From positions 1,116,001 to 1,180,000 of the forward strand of contig NZ_OY781106.1 of NCBI RefSeq assembly GCF_963676475.1: a DNA stretch of 64,000 nt. The letters run 5' to 3'. Each line of letters opens with the position of its first letter. Position 1 is the stretch's first letter. Made by a program: the position numbers and the translations under genes. Of this stretch, positions 45,611 to 54,667 are shown piece after piece. The stretch is from an uncultured Celeribacter sp. Lineage in GTDB: Bacteria > Pseudomonadota > Alphaproteobacteria > Rhodobacterales > Rhodobacteraceae. A model generated the notes under the pieces. That model ran no database searches, was not told the DNA's origin, and saw only the letters and a list, made by a program, of their open reading frames with translations.

Positions 45611-45933
45611 CCTATCAGCCTTGGGAGGGCACCTACGCCATCCCGTCGAACACCGGCATCGTCGTGAACGCGACCTCCCTCGGCCTTTATCCCGACGTGG
45701 AATGCACGCCGAATATCGACCACGGTAGCCTGCGCTCGGAGATGATCGTCGCCGACGGCATTCACAACCCACCGCATACGAAATTGTTACAGGCGGCGCA
45801 GGAGCGCGGATGCAATACAGTCGATGGGCTGGGAATGCTCGTTGGCTAGGGGGTGATTGGATTAAAGTACTGGACTGGCGTTGACGCGGATCTGGCTGTC
45901 ATGCGCCAAGCGCTGCTGGACCTGGACCTCTGA
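45601..45933 (+). pseudogene. Shikimate dehydrogenase relic (3' part, in-frame TAG)
   Basis: In-frame sequence YAIPSNTGIVVNATSLGLYPDVE...IHNPPHTKLLQAAQERGCNTVDGLGMLV is the C-terminal lobe of a shikimate dehydrogenase-like protein. TAG at 45847-45849 interrupts before GVIGLKYWTGVDADLAVMRQALLDLDL (CAG-to-TAG is the simplest change; the family has Q-G there). The N-terminal domain is missing. It is a paralogue of the intact gene at 56,064-56,918, whose matching segment reads VNATPVGLYPDVE...QTLDGLGMLVNQG. Confidence 0.85.
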
Positions 45934-46039
45934 AGACGGGATAACCCGCGCGGCCTCAAAACGGGAAAGAGGAACTCACGTTTAAAATGTGAGTTCGTCA
46001 TATTCATCTCGAAGACACCCGGGTGTTTGGACCCTAAGT

Positions 46040-46624
46040 TCACGTCCGAGAGAACGAGACAGAGTGATATGTGCGATCATACCAGAGTAGCGGGCGTTTA
46101 TCCCGTGCCCCATCTACCCCGATAATTTGTCCCATGAAAAGGGTATGATCATCCATCGGCATCGCCTTCTCCAGAACACAATCGAACGCGACCACAGCAC
46201 CCAGGAGGTGTGGCTGACCAGACGGCCATTGTGTCCAGTCCCCCTCTGCATATCTGTCGTGCACCTCTCCCTTGCCGGCGAAGGCATCAGCGATCTTCTC
46301 CTGTCCCTCAGCCAGCATGGCGAGCGAAAATCTTCCAGCGGCGCCGATCACATCAGCCAATCGGCTGCGAGATTTGATCGAAATCATCACTGTCGAATGA
46401 TCGGCGGAAAGCGGAAACATCGCGGTGAGCGTCCGGCCAGGACATTCACGCGCCCCATGAGCATTTACAACCCAAACGGAAGAAGCTATCCGCGCCATCG
46501 CTTCGACGAATTGCGTCCGCGCAACAGCGCATTTCACCGTCGTCGTGTCGAAGGCATTTGAAGTCGAGCAGCCATCCTCCGCCACGCCCCATAGCGATTG
46601 CCCCTCCAGCCGGGCATTATCCAT
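46040..46624 (-). CDS. Flavin reductase domain protein
   Basis: 194 residues from ATG 46624, which overlaps the preceding GMC gene stop by 8 bp (coupled). The split-barrel reductase fold is shown by FVEAMARIASSVWVVNAHGARECPGRTLTAMFPLSADHSTVMISIKSRSRLADVI. Likely makes reduced FMN/FAD. As last gene of the dehydrogenase operon it may serve the flavin supply or be a passenger. Confidence 0.82.
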   Translation of the reverse strand: MDNARLEGQSLWGVAEDGCSTSNAFDTTTVKCAVARTQFVEAMARIASSVWVVNAHGARECPGRTLTAMFPLSADHSTVMISIKSRSRLADVIGAAGRFSLAMLAEGQEKIADAFAGKGEVHDRYAEGDWTQWPSGQPHLLGAVVAFDCVLEKAMPMDDHTLFMGQIIGVDGARDKRPLLWYDRTYHSVSFSRT

Positions 46625-48251
46625 AACGCATATCCTCCAGAATGGCGACGCCCGCACGCAGGGCCAGCGCGGCCATGGTCAATGTCGAATTCACGGTTCC
46701 TGCCGCTGCCATTGCGCCCCCTGTGGCGAGGAACAGATTCTCGTGATCGTGGGTTCGACACCAGCCATCGACGACGGAGTCGGCGGGATCATCGCCCATG
46801 ATCGTCCCGCCGGTGATGTGATTGTTCGGGGTAAAATAGGAGGTCATCTCGATCTCGGTCGCCCCCATCGCCTCTGCGATCCGGTTCAGGTGTTCTCTAG
46901 ATTTCACCGCCGATTTACGAACATACTCCCCGACATCATAGGTCACTTCGGGATGTGGAATACCCAAGGCATCGCGGCGGTTTTTCGACAAGCGCAGCCG
47001 GTTGTCGGGATGGGCAAGCGTCTCGTGATTGACATAGATGTCAACACCATGCGCAGAGCGGCGGCGGATTTCCTCGTCAAGCTTCCGTCCCACCAGCCCC
47101 ATTGAGAGCGCCTTCATCCCCGCACGCGATGTCTGAGCGGTATTGTTGTACCCGATCTGGATCGCTGAATAGTCCGAACGGAACGGACCATCCCGGAAGT
47201 TGGTGATCGAACTCATCTGAACCGATCCGCCACCAGCCCAGACCGGCTCGGCCGATTGGAAGCTCATCGCGATACCCGGATGGTCCATCATGTTGCGGCC
47301 GACCTGGTCGGAAGAGTTGGCGATGCCGCCAGGATTGCGGTCGTTCGCGGCGAGCAGCAAGAGCTTCGGCGTCTCGATGCCGTTGGCGGCAATGACGAAG
47401 GTCTTGGCGGTCACACGGTGCGACTGCCTGTCCGGATCGTAGAAATTCAGTGCGACGATCCGGTTTTTCTCATCCGTCTCAATCCCATAGACGACAGCGT
47501 TTTCGACAACCTTCGCACCGAGTGCTTCAGCTTTGTGAATCGAGAGGATGCCACTGTACATCGCTCCGATCGGGCAAATCGGCATACAGTTGTTGTTGCC
47601 AACACATTGCGGGCGCCCGTCATAAGGCCGGCTGTTGCGCGCTTGTGGGACAGGTGTGTTCTCATATCCAAGCGGCTTGACGATCTCAGTGAACTTGCGG
47701 TCGCCCGGACCGTAAGGCATTGAATCCATCGGCCAAGGTTGCTTGCGCGGCGCGGAGGGCACGATCTCCATGCCATTGGGGCCCTTCACGCCCATCTCCA
47801 GCTCGGCCTCGTAGTAGTAGGCTTCGAGATCATCATAGGAGACGGCATAGTCACGCCCCACCCCATAGGTGGATTGCAGCTTGAAGTCGTTCGGCAAATA
47901 CCGCCAGCTTGAGGCCGCCCAATGCCAGGTGGTCCCGCCGACGCCCTTGATGATCCCCTGCTTGTAGGCAGACGCATCCGGCCCCTTTGCGATCAGATAG
48001 CCGTTGTCGGGAAAGAAATTGGTATGGGGTGCCCAGGGCGCCACTGGATATGGGGTCGCATAGTCATATTCGGCTTTGTTGGCCGGTGGCATGTGACGCC
48101 AGTTTTCGACGATCTGCGCCCGATCATAGCGCGGCCCTGCATCCAGCACTAACACATCGAGGCCCTGCTTTGCCAGCTTGTGTGCAAGCAGTCCGCCGCA
48201 GATACCGGCTCCGACGATTGCCACGTCAGCTGAGAGAAATTTACCCACCAT
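46617..48251 (-). CDS. GMC dehydrogenase large subunit (FAD + Cys-rich cluster site; fructose/gluconate/glucoside dehydrogenase type)
   Basis: 544 residues from ATG 48251 (AGGTAG upstream). The FAD fold is DVAIVGAGICGGLLAHKL. The CVGNNNCMPICPIGAMY segment (Cys216, Cys222, Cys226) is the cluster-binding motif of FDH/GADH-type catalytic subunits, and a GMC C-terminus (HITGGTIMG...HENLFLATGGAMAAAGTVNSTLT) follows. No signal peptide; the Tat-bearing small subunit probably carries it to the periplasm. The sugar or sugar-derivative substrate is unknown. The cytochrome and small-subunit genes directly precede it, giving a complete three-subunit enzyme that would feed electrons to quinone. Confidence 0.9.
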   Translation of the reverse strand: MVGKFLSADVAIVGAGICGGLLAHKLAKQGLDVLVLDAGPRYDRAQIVENWRHMPPANKAEYDYATPYPVAPWAPHTNFFPDNGYLIAKGPDASAYKQGIIKGVGGTTWHWAASSWRYLPNDFKLQSTYGVGRDYAVSYDDLEAYYYEAELEMGVKGPNGMEIVPSAPRKQPWPMDSMPYGPGDRKFTEIVKPLGYENTPVPQARNSRPYDGRPQCVGNNNCMPICPIGAMYSGILSIHKAEALGAKVVENAVVYGIETDEKNRIVALNFYDPDRQSHRVTAKTFVIAANGIETPKLLLLAANDRNPGGIANSSDQVGRNMMDHPGIAMSFQSAEPVWAGGGSVQMSSITNFRDGPFRSDYSAIQIGYNNTAQTSRAGMKALSMGLVGRKLDEEIRRRSAHGVDIYVNHETLAHPDNRLRLSKNRRDALGIPHPEVTYDVGEYVRKSAVKSREHLNRIAEAMGATEIEMTSYFTPNNHITGGTIMGDDPADSVVDGWCRTHDHENLFLATGGAMAAAGTVNSTLTMAALALRAGVAILEDMRYG

Positions 48252-48265
48252 AGTGTATCTACCTT

Positions 48266-49750
48266 TCAGATATTTCGTGAGCGAAGGCGCAGACGCCGCA
48301 AAACGACCGCCACCAGAGCAATTGCAATCATGAGGAACAGCGCGGTGGCGCCATAAAGAATGCTCGGTGCGGCAAGCCGGGCGATCAAAGGCCGGGCGCC
48401 ACCGCTGCGGACTTGCCCGACCTGGGCATCGGTCACACGGGTCTGCCCCAGCCCAAAGCGGGCGACGACATAAGTCGAAATGGCCGCAACCTGTTGGTCG
48501 CTGAGCCTCTGGACCGGAGAATGTGTCCCAAATCCCGGCATCAGAATCTCGCGGCCCTGTGTTTCGCGGTCGACCCCATACAAGATGGTTGCGACCAGGT
48601 TCGTCGGGTTCGGTGAAGTGACCGTGCCAATACCAACGAGCGGCGGATAATAGCCATCGGGCGTGCCGCCGCCGTCCGTCTGATGACAACTGGCACAGAC
48701 CGCATCATAAAGAAGGGCTCCATCGGTGATGCCTGCGATTTCGGTCTGGTCGCGGCGCCCATTCACCAAGTCCAGCTCGAATGCGGCTGGTACAGGCTTC
48801 GCACCAGTCTTGTTCTCGGCGTCCGCCGCCTCACTCTGAGCTGAAGTGGGGACGCTTCGCAGATAGTTGACGATCGAGGTAATGTCGGTGTGGGTAAGGT
48901 GCTGGAAGCTGTGTTCGATCGCTTCGGCCATCGGACCTGCAGCGCGGTCCTGCGGCGCTATGCCCGTTTTCAGATAGGCCTCAAGGTCGTCGTCAGACCA
49001 GCCCCCAATACCTTGCGAAGAGTTGGTGATATCCGGTGCATACCAGGGACCGACTGCCCCGCCCCGCAGGTAGCGGGAGGGATCGGTTCCAAGTGTCAGC
49101 GTGCGCGGGGAATGGCATTCCGCACAATGCGCGAGCCCATCGACAAGATACCGTCCGCGTTCGAGTGACTCGTCCTCTGGTGTCCCGGTTTGCGAAACCG
49201 GCTCGGCGTTCAGATTGAGGGTTTTCCACGGGCCAAGCGCCGCCCTCATGGAAAAAGGAAACGGTAGATGCGTTTCCGGCGCGCTCCGTTCCACCGGGGC
49301 AACGGTTTGCATGAGATAATCGTAGAGATCTGAGATGTCCTGATCCGACAGGCGCCCATAAGAGGTGTAGGGCATGGCAGGGTAAAGGTTCGCGCCATCC
49401 TTGCGCACGCCTTCGCGCAGCGCCCGGGCAAACTCCGCGCGCGAATAGGTCCCGATCCCATGACTGAGCGAGGGCGTGATATTGGTCGAATAGATCGGCC
49501 CAAAGGGTGACAGCACGGGATAGCCACCTGCGAAAGGCGTCCCTTCCCGACCGTTCGTATGACAGGCCGCGCAGTCGGCCGCGATGGCAAGGTAGCGACC
49601 ACGTGCAATCGAGCTGTCAGCGGCTTCTACACTCGCGGAAACATCGGAAGTTTCGGCAATTGACCCGGCGGGGCTCAAGAGCGCAAAGGCCAACAAAAGA
49701 AGTCCGATGGCGAGGGAATACTGTGTGTGTTTTTGTTGTTTTGGCGCCAT
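48266..49750 (-). CDS. Triheme cytochrome c subunit of membrane dehydrogenase
   Basis: 494 residues from ATG 49750. A signal sequence (YSLAIGLLLLAFALLSPAGSIA) is followed by three heme c sites CAACH, CAECH and CASCH and a C-terminal membrane anchor SILYGATALFLMIAIALVAVVL. Matches the cytochrome subunit of gluconate/fructose/sorbitol dehydrogenases. An earlier ATG at 49798 would overlap the upstream small-subunit gene and is less likely. Confidence 0.93.
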   Translation of the reverse strand: MAPKQQKHTQYSLAIGLLLLAFALLSPAGSIAETSDVSASVEAADSSIARGRYLAIAADCAACHTNGREGTPFAGGYPVLSPFGPIYSTNITPSLSHGIGTYSRAEFARALREGVRKDGANLYPAMPYTSYGRLSDQDISDLYDYLMQTVAPVERSAPETHLPFPFSMRAALGPWKTLNLNAEPVSQTGTPEDESLERGRYLVDGLAHCAECHSPRTLTLGTDPSRYLRGGAVGPWYAPDITNSSQGIGGWSDDDLEAYLKTGIAPQDRAAGPMAEAIEHSFQHLTHTDITSIVNYLRSVPTSAQSEAADAENKTGAKPVPAAFELDLVNGRRDQTEIAGITDGALLYDAVCASCHQTDGGGTPDGYYPPLVGIGTVTSPNPTNLVATILYGVDRETQGREILMPGFGTHSPVQRLSDQQVAAISTYVVARFGLGQTRVTDAQVGQVRSGGARPLIARLAAPSILYGATALFLMIAIALVAVVLRRLRLRSRNI

Positions 49751-49801
49751 CAAAGGGCCTCTTCGCGTTAGAGTTTGGAAAGCGGAAATACGTCGCATTG
49801 C

Positions 49802-50368
49802 TCAGAACTCGGGCATATGTGCGAGTGGCGGTGGAGCGGCTGTCCAGTAATTCGGACCGCTCCGTGCAAAGGTCGGGATGATCACACCGTCGCGGGCGGG
49901 CTGATACATCAGCGCCTTTTCATAGGCATAGACTGGGGCGTTGCTTCCCTCCTCGGTCACACCGGAATACCAGGCGCGCACGACTCTCAGCAGCGTGTCA
50001 TGCAGTACGGTCCCTCTGAGATGCTCTTCCATGGTATCAACATCAGGGAGAGAGCCGTCTTCGACCATGCCGCCTAGCACTGCAAGTTTGTCGAGGAATG
50101 CCGGATCCCGCTCAGCAAGAGCCGAAAGCAGGGCGCTCCCGACATCGCCATCAAGACTCACGTGGCCTGTGGCGAATTTCGAGAACGCCATGAAGCTGTT
50201 CAGAGTTTGTGGCACCGCCACGGTTTCCGCCCGCGCTGCGAGGCTGGAGAACCCAGTCGGACCCAATAATGCTGTCGCGAACACCGAAACGCTCGAGAGC
50301 AGAAGGAGCCGACGCCGACTGACGGCCGGCCCGGAGGTGAGAGTCACTGCATGCATTTCGTCAGTCAT
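49802..50368 (-). CDS. Dehydrogenase small (gamma) subunit with Tat signal
   Basis: 188 residues. The twin-arginine signal AVSRRRLLLLSSVSVFATALLG is followed by a small helical domain (LNSFMAFSKFATGHVSLDGDVGSALLSAL...YQPARDGVIIPTFARSGPNYWTAAPPPL) typical of the sorbitol/fructose dehydrogenase small subunit. It would chaperone and co-export the GMC subunit. ATG 50368 overlaps the MDR gene stop by 4 bp. Confidence 0.87.
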   Translation of the reverse strand: MTDEMHAVTLTSGPAVSRRRLLLLSSVSVFATALLGPTGFSSLAARAETVAVPQTLNSFMAFSKFATGHVSLDGDVGSALLSALAERDPAFLDKLAVLGGMVEDGSLPDVDTMEEHLRGTVLHDTLLRVVRAWYSGVTEEGSNAPVYAYEKALMYQPARDGVIIPTFARSGPNYWTAAPPPLAHMPEF

Positions 50369-51405
50369 TTACCGGGCTCCGCTGCTGAAACATGATTTTG
50401 GTTGGAGGAAGGGAAATCCATCGTCGCGACGACCTTTCCGGGATTTAGCTTGCGTCGTTTCAACCGGCCGAGTGTCCGGGGGATATCGGCAAAGCTGACC
50501 ATGTCGGCAATCGTCACCCCGACCTCTCCACGATCGACCATGGCAAATAGGCTTGTCAACATTAATCCAAGGTCTGCCAGGTCCGTCTCATCCCCGTAGC
50601 GGTATGCGGCGCCGAGCGCGACTTCATGGAGGCTGATACCGCGTTCAAACCAGCGAAGCCGCGAGAAGTCCGGGAAAGCGACAATGCTTGCCAAGCCACC
50701 ATTAAAGGCAATCAGATCAAGGACATCATTCGGATTGTCCGGGCCGATCGTGTCGATGACAAGATCGGCCCGATGCCCATTTGTTGAAGCCTTGAGCTGT
50801 GCGAGTAGATCGGGCCCGGGCGCGAGGACCGTGTGGGCGCCAAGTGCGCGCGCCATGTCGGCGCGATCAGTTCGCGCAACGGCGATCACGTGATGCCCTG
50901 CAGCCTTCGCTATCTGAACGGCAAGGCCCCCGACACCGCCACTCACTCCGAAAACCAGCACAACCTGGGGTCGCTCAGGGAGCTTGCGATGTAGGATTTG
51001 ATAAGCCGTCACTCCCGCAGTTGGCAAAGCTGCAGCAATCTCGAAACTCATGCCATCTGGAATGGCTGCCAGGGTCTCAGCTCTTGCGATCGCAAGTTGA
51101 GCAAACCCACCGCGTCGCCAGGGATCCCCGAAAAATGCGACTCGTTGTCCCGGCTTCCACTTGCTCACGGCCTCGCCAACTGCCTCGACAGTGCCAGCGA
51201 CATCGACGCCCAGAACATGCGGCCAGACTGCGATTCCGTCTCCGGCCTCAGCGAATTTGTAATCGACCGGATTGAGACCCGCGGCCTGAACCCGAACCAG
51301 GACTTCTCCCGGCGCAGGGCGCGGAATGGGCAGCGTACCAAATCTCAACGTGTCCAATGGCCCTGGGCGGTCGAGCAAGATCGCCTGCATCGTCGTGTCG
51401 CTCAT
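50365..51405 (-). CDS. Zinc-independent MDR oxidoreductase (quinone oxidoreductase-like)
   Basis: 346-residue medium-chain dehydrogenase. GroES-like N-terminus (EVLVRVQAAGLNPVDYKFAEAGDG, VLGVDVAGTVEAVGEAVSKWKPGQRV) and nucleotide fold (VVLVFGVSGGVGGLAVQIAKAAGHHVIAVART). The catalytic zinc Cys and the Cys-rich structural zinc loop are absent, so the quinone-reductase branch fits. Overlaps both neighbours by 4 bp, so it is part of the same operon. Substrate unknown. Confidence 0.88.
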   Translation of the reverse strand: MSDTTMQAILLDRPGPLDTLRFGTLPIPRPAPGEVLVRVQAAGLNPVDYKFAEAGDGIAVWPHVLGVDVAGTVEAVGEAVSKWKPGQRVAFFGDPWRRGGFAQLAIARAETLAAIPDGMSFEIAAALPTAGVTAYQILHRKLPERPQVVLVFGVSGGVGGLAVQIAKAAGHHVIAVARTDRADMARALGAHTVLAPGPDLLAQLKASTNGHRADLVIDTIGPDNPNDVLDLIAFNGGLASIVAFPDFSRLRWFERGISLHEVALGAAYRYGDETDLADLGLMLTSLFAMVDRGEVGVTIADMVSFADIPRTLGRLKRRKLNPGKVVATMDFPSSNQNHVSAAEPGK

Positions 51406-52682
51406 GCGGCACCCTCCGAATTTGTGTAGATGAAGTCGCGGCGAAACGGATAATCGGACTGGCTACCGCGCAGCTCTGTGTGATCCGGATCGCCACTGGG
51501 ACGCGTCGCGAGGATTTGGTGAATCGAGATCCAGTTTTTCTCGAAAGCCAACGCGCACCCTGCCAGATAGAGCCGATACGCCCTCAGAATTGCCGGTCCC
51601 CTGTCCGGGCCGGCCGTCTCCGTCAGAACCCGTTCAGCCTCGGGGAGCCGGGCTTCGAGCGCATCCGACCAATCCCAGAGCGTCCGCGCATAGTGTGGGC
51701 GCAGGTTCTCCACATCGACGGGTTCCAGTCCCGCCGTGCTTACCTCGCGCACCGCCGCACTGACATGCACCAACTCACCGCCCGGGAAGATGTAGCGCTC
51801 GATGAAGTCGCCGAGCCCGCCGCCGATCTGCGCCCCATCCAGTCCGGAAGAGGTGATCCCATGATTGAGCAAGAGACCGCCGGGTCTCAGCAGGCGATGC
51901 AACGTTCCAAAATAGGTTGGCATATTGGCCGTGCCGACATGCTCGAACATCCCTACCGATGCGATCTTGTCGAATGGCCTTTGAGACCCGAGATCGCGAT
52001 AGTCCAGAAGATCCATCCGGACGCGGTGCGCAAGCCCCTTTTCGGCGATCAGCCGGTTGACATATGCATGCTGGTTTCGAGACAGCGTGATCCCCTGTGC
52101 CTCGACGCCATAATTTTCTGCGGCCCAAAGCAACAACCCACCCCATCCCGCGCCTATGTCCAGAAAACGCTCTTCGCGTTGAAGGTCGAGCTTGCGGCAG
52201 ATGAGGTCGAGCTTGGCCTCCTGTGCCTTGTCCAGTTGTGTTGAAGCCGACGGATAATATGCGCAGGAATAGACCCGGCGCGGATCGAGCCAGAGTGCGT
52301 AGAAGTCGTCAGAAACGTCATAGTGAAAGGCGATTTGCGCAGCGTCTCGCCTCCGGCTGTGATGCAAACGTGAGGATATCCGCGCCAATCCCCTGTGCCA
52401 CCACGATGGAGGCGCACCGATGTTCTGCGACGGAAGAAGACCCACGACAGCCGCCATAATATCGCGCATCGATCCCTCGACAACGGCACGCCCTTCGACC
52501 ACTGCCTCTCCAATGGTCCCAAGTTGGCCAGCGGCCAGGGCTGCCAGATCACGGCTGCTCTGCAGCTTGAGTTGTATTGGCGCAGTCCTCTCACCCAGCA
52601 GTGTGCCGGAGGGGAGAACAAGTGACACCGGTTGTGCCAGTGCATCGAGCTTTCGTTGGATATGTGCTGTTGCAGGTGTCAT
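51402..52682 (-). CDS. cfa: Cyclopropane-fatty-acyl-phospholipid synthase family methyltransferase
   Basis: 426 residues. The SAM fold motif FLDIGAGWGGLLLWAAENYGVEAQGITLSRNQ, the N-terminal segment HYDVSDDFYALWLDPRRVYSCAYY and SVGMFEHVGTANMPTYF are typical of CFA/MMA synthases. It methylates membrane lipid double bonds (or related). First gene of the minus-strand six-gene operon, which is an unusual place for it. Confidence 0.92.
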   Translation of the reverse strand: MTPATAHIQRKLDALAQPVSLVLPSGTLLGERTAPIQLKLQSSRDLAALAAGQLGTIGEAVVEGRAVVEGSMRDIMAAVVGLLPSQNIGAPPSWWHRGLARISSRLHHSRRRDAAQIAFHYDVSDDFYALWLDPRRVYSCAYYPSASTQLDKAQEAKLDLICRKLDLQREERFLDIGAGWGGLLLWAAENYGVEAQGITLSRNQHAYVNRLIAEKGLAHRVRMDLLDYRDLGSQRPFDKIASVGMFEHVGTANMPTYFGTLHRLLRPGGLLLNHGITSSGLDGAQIGGGLGDFIERYIFPGGELVHVSAAVREVSTAGLEPVDVENLRPHYARTLWDWSDALEARLPEAERVLTETAGPDRGPAILRAYRLYLAGCALAFEKNWISIHQILATRPSGDPDHTELRGSQSDYPFRRDFIYTNSEGAA

Positions 52683-52778
52683 GTCTTAGCCATCAAACTT
52701 GATCATCGTGGGTCGCGCGGGGCCGGCCGGACCAATAAATAGGTCCCGGCCGCCCGCAAGGCGGCCAGGCACGTGCTG

Positions 52779-53624
52779 TCAGTCCCAGCCGGGGGCCAGG
52801 CCCTCGGGGCTGACGAGACGTCCGCCGGGAACCGCGAGCGCGGAGATCACCGCCATGTCATCGGCGTTCAACGAAAAATCGAAGATTGCCAAGTTCTCGG
52901 CGGCGCGTTTCTCACTGACCGTTTTGGACAGCGCGACGACGCCATTCTGCTGAACAAGCCAGCGCAGCACGATCTGGGCCACTGATCTGTTATGCCGAGC
53001 CGCGATATCCTTCAGGACCTCGTCCTCGAACACCTTGCCGTCCGCCATGCCGTAATAGGCGGTCACGCTGAGCCCGGCCTCGCAGGCAGCTTCGATGACC
53101 TTCGTTTGGTTCAGATATGGGTGGTACTCGATCTGATTGGTCACCAGCGGCGCATCGGATAGCCTGATCGCCTCTGCCATGAGCGCGGTGTTGAAGTTCG
53201 ACACGCCGATATGGCGTACCTTCCCCGCCTGTCGCACTTCATTGAGTGCATCGACCTGCTCTGCCAGTGGCACGGCCTGGTTTGGCCAATGCAGTAAGAG
53301 CAGATCGACATGGTCCGTTTTCAGCTTCTTCAGACTTTCGTCCACCGAAGCGATGAAAGCATCATGCGGATAGTTTTCGACCCAGACCTTCGTGGTGAGG
53401 AAGATTTCACCGCGGGCGACGCCCGATGCAGCGAGGCCCTCACCGACCTCCGCCTCGTTGCCATAGATCTGGGCGGTATCTATATGGCGGTAGCCGAGGC
53501 CGAGCACATGTTTGACCATGCGCCGGGTGTCGGCCCCCGACATGCGAAAGGTGCCAAACCCAAGGGCCGGAATACCGGCGCCATTTGCGCTAACGTCCTG
53601 ATAGGAGAGAGATGTTTGTGTCAT
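52779..53624 (-). CDS. Aldo/keto reductase (2,5-diketo-D-gluconate reductase-like)
   Basis: 281-residue AKR with the active-site pieces GFGTFRMSG, YRHIDTAQIYGNEAEVG (Asp and Tyr), LLLHWP and GVSNF. Similar to the DkgB branch. It could reduce alpha-keto sugars or aldehydes. It lies 25 bp after the LLM oxidoreductase stop and in the same direction. A link with sugar metabolism of the cluster is speculative. Confidence 0.9.
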   Translation of the reverse strand: MTQTSLSYQDVSANGAGIPALGFGTFRMSGADTRRMVKHVLGLGYRHIDTAQIYGNEAEVGEGLAASGVARGEIFLTTKVWVENYPHDAFIASVDESLKKLKTDHVDLLLLHWPNQAVPLAEQVDALNEVRQAGKVRHIGVSNFNTALMAEAIRLSDAPLVTNQIEYHPYLNQTKVIEAACEAGLSVTAYYGMADGKVFEDEVLKDIAARHNRSVAQIVLRWLVQQNGVVALSKTVSEKRAAENLAIFDFSLNADDMAVISALAVPGGRLVSPEGLAPGWD

Positions 53625-53649
53625 AAGTCAGTCTTTCAATCGATTTTCG

Positions 53650-54657
53650 TCAGGCAGCTCTGGTCTTGGTGTCCGCGCTGCGAAGCTGCGGCAGCACATC
53701 AAGGGCAAGCTCCTCAATGACCTCCGGCAACGGACGGCGGGACGGTCGCAACAAGACGGCCAGGTGATCGACACCCACGTCCTGAAGGCGCGCCATATGG
53801 TCGATGAAACTGTTGCGGCCCAGACGCGCCCCGAAGCGGCGCGGCGTTGCGACCTCGTCAGGATCGTCGGCAAGATCGAGATGGAAGGCACTGATGAATG
53901 CCCCCCTGTCCTGCCCCGCCGCAGTGCGCCGGGATCGGAAGTCTGCGGCCTGCGACGCCATTCGGTCCAAATCGCCAGGATAGACGAAGCGCCCGTTCAT
54001 GTTCCCGGCGATCCAGTCATTCGATTGCTGGCCGTTCCCCGCGATCACCATCGGGATGCGATTGCCAGTTGGCTTTGGCAAAAGGTCGTACTCAGACACG
54101 CTTCCGCCATCTCCAAGAGGCAGGCCGTCGTCCTTCCAGGCCGCGCGCAGATAGTCGACACCTTTGCGGAAGGTCTCGCCTCGCGCCTCGAAATCGAGGC
54201 CAAGCAAAGGATACTCGACGGGCCGGTCACCCGATGCGAGCCCGAGGATCAGGCGGCCGCCGGACAATTGGTCCACCGAAGCCGCCGCCTTTGCCACCAT
54301 CATCGGATGACGCAGCGGCAGCACGATGGCTGCAGTGCCCAGAGCCACATTCTTCGTCGCAGCGGCAAGATAGCCGAGATTCACGAAGGGATCGTAGACC
54401 GAGCCGGCATCGCCGAAGTTACGCGGATCGAAGACCGGGACATCACGCATCCAGAGTGCAGCGAACCGGGCATCGTCGATCTGACGGACAAGTTCGGGGT
54501 AGTGTGTGAGGTCCGGGACGCCGTAAGGACGCCCCTCCTCCCGCCGGCGGGCATCTCCCGCCGGTGACCAGTCGTTGTCGAGGGGAAGTTCAATGCCGAG
54601 GGTGATCTCGCCTGGCCTGGCAATCAGGTCCATCGCGGAGTTCTGTGTATTGGACAT
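53650..54657 (-). CDS. LLM-class flavin-dependent oxidoreductase
   Basis: 335 residues from ATG 54657 (AAGGAA upstream). Luciferase-like TIM barrel: EITLGIELPLDNDWSP, DARFAALWMRDVPVFDPRNFGDAGSVYDPFVNLGYLAAATKNVALGTAAIVLPLRHPMMVAKAAASVDQLSGGRLILGLASGDRPVEYPLLGLDF is the hallmark. Uses reduced flavin (F420 or FMN); the reductase could be supplied by one of the flavin reductases nearby. Substrate unknown. Confidence 0.9.
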   Translation of the reverse strand: MSNTQNSAMDLIARPGEITLGIELPLDNDWSPAGDARRREEGRPYGVPDLTHYPELVRQIDDARFAALWMRDVPVFDPRNFGDAGSVYDPFVNLGYLAAATKNVALGTAAIVLPLRHPMMVAKAAASVDQLSGGRLILGLASGDRPVEYPLLGLDFEARGETFRKGVDYLRAAWKDDGLPLGDGGSVSEYDLLPKPTGNRIPMVIAGNGQQSNDWIAGNMNGRFVYPGDLDRMASQAADFRSRRTAAGQDRGAFISAFHLDLADDPDEVATPRRFGARLGRNSFIDHMARLQDVGVDHLAVLLRPSRRPLPEVIEELALDVLPQLRSADTKTRAA

Positions 54658-54667
54658 CGTATTTTCC

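Noticed and set aside
46617..48251. GMC gene as a second choline dehydrogenase
   Set aside because: The Cys-rich cluster motif and adjacent triheme cytochrome and Tat small subunit place it in the FDH/GADH group, not BetA.
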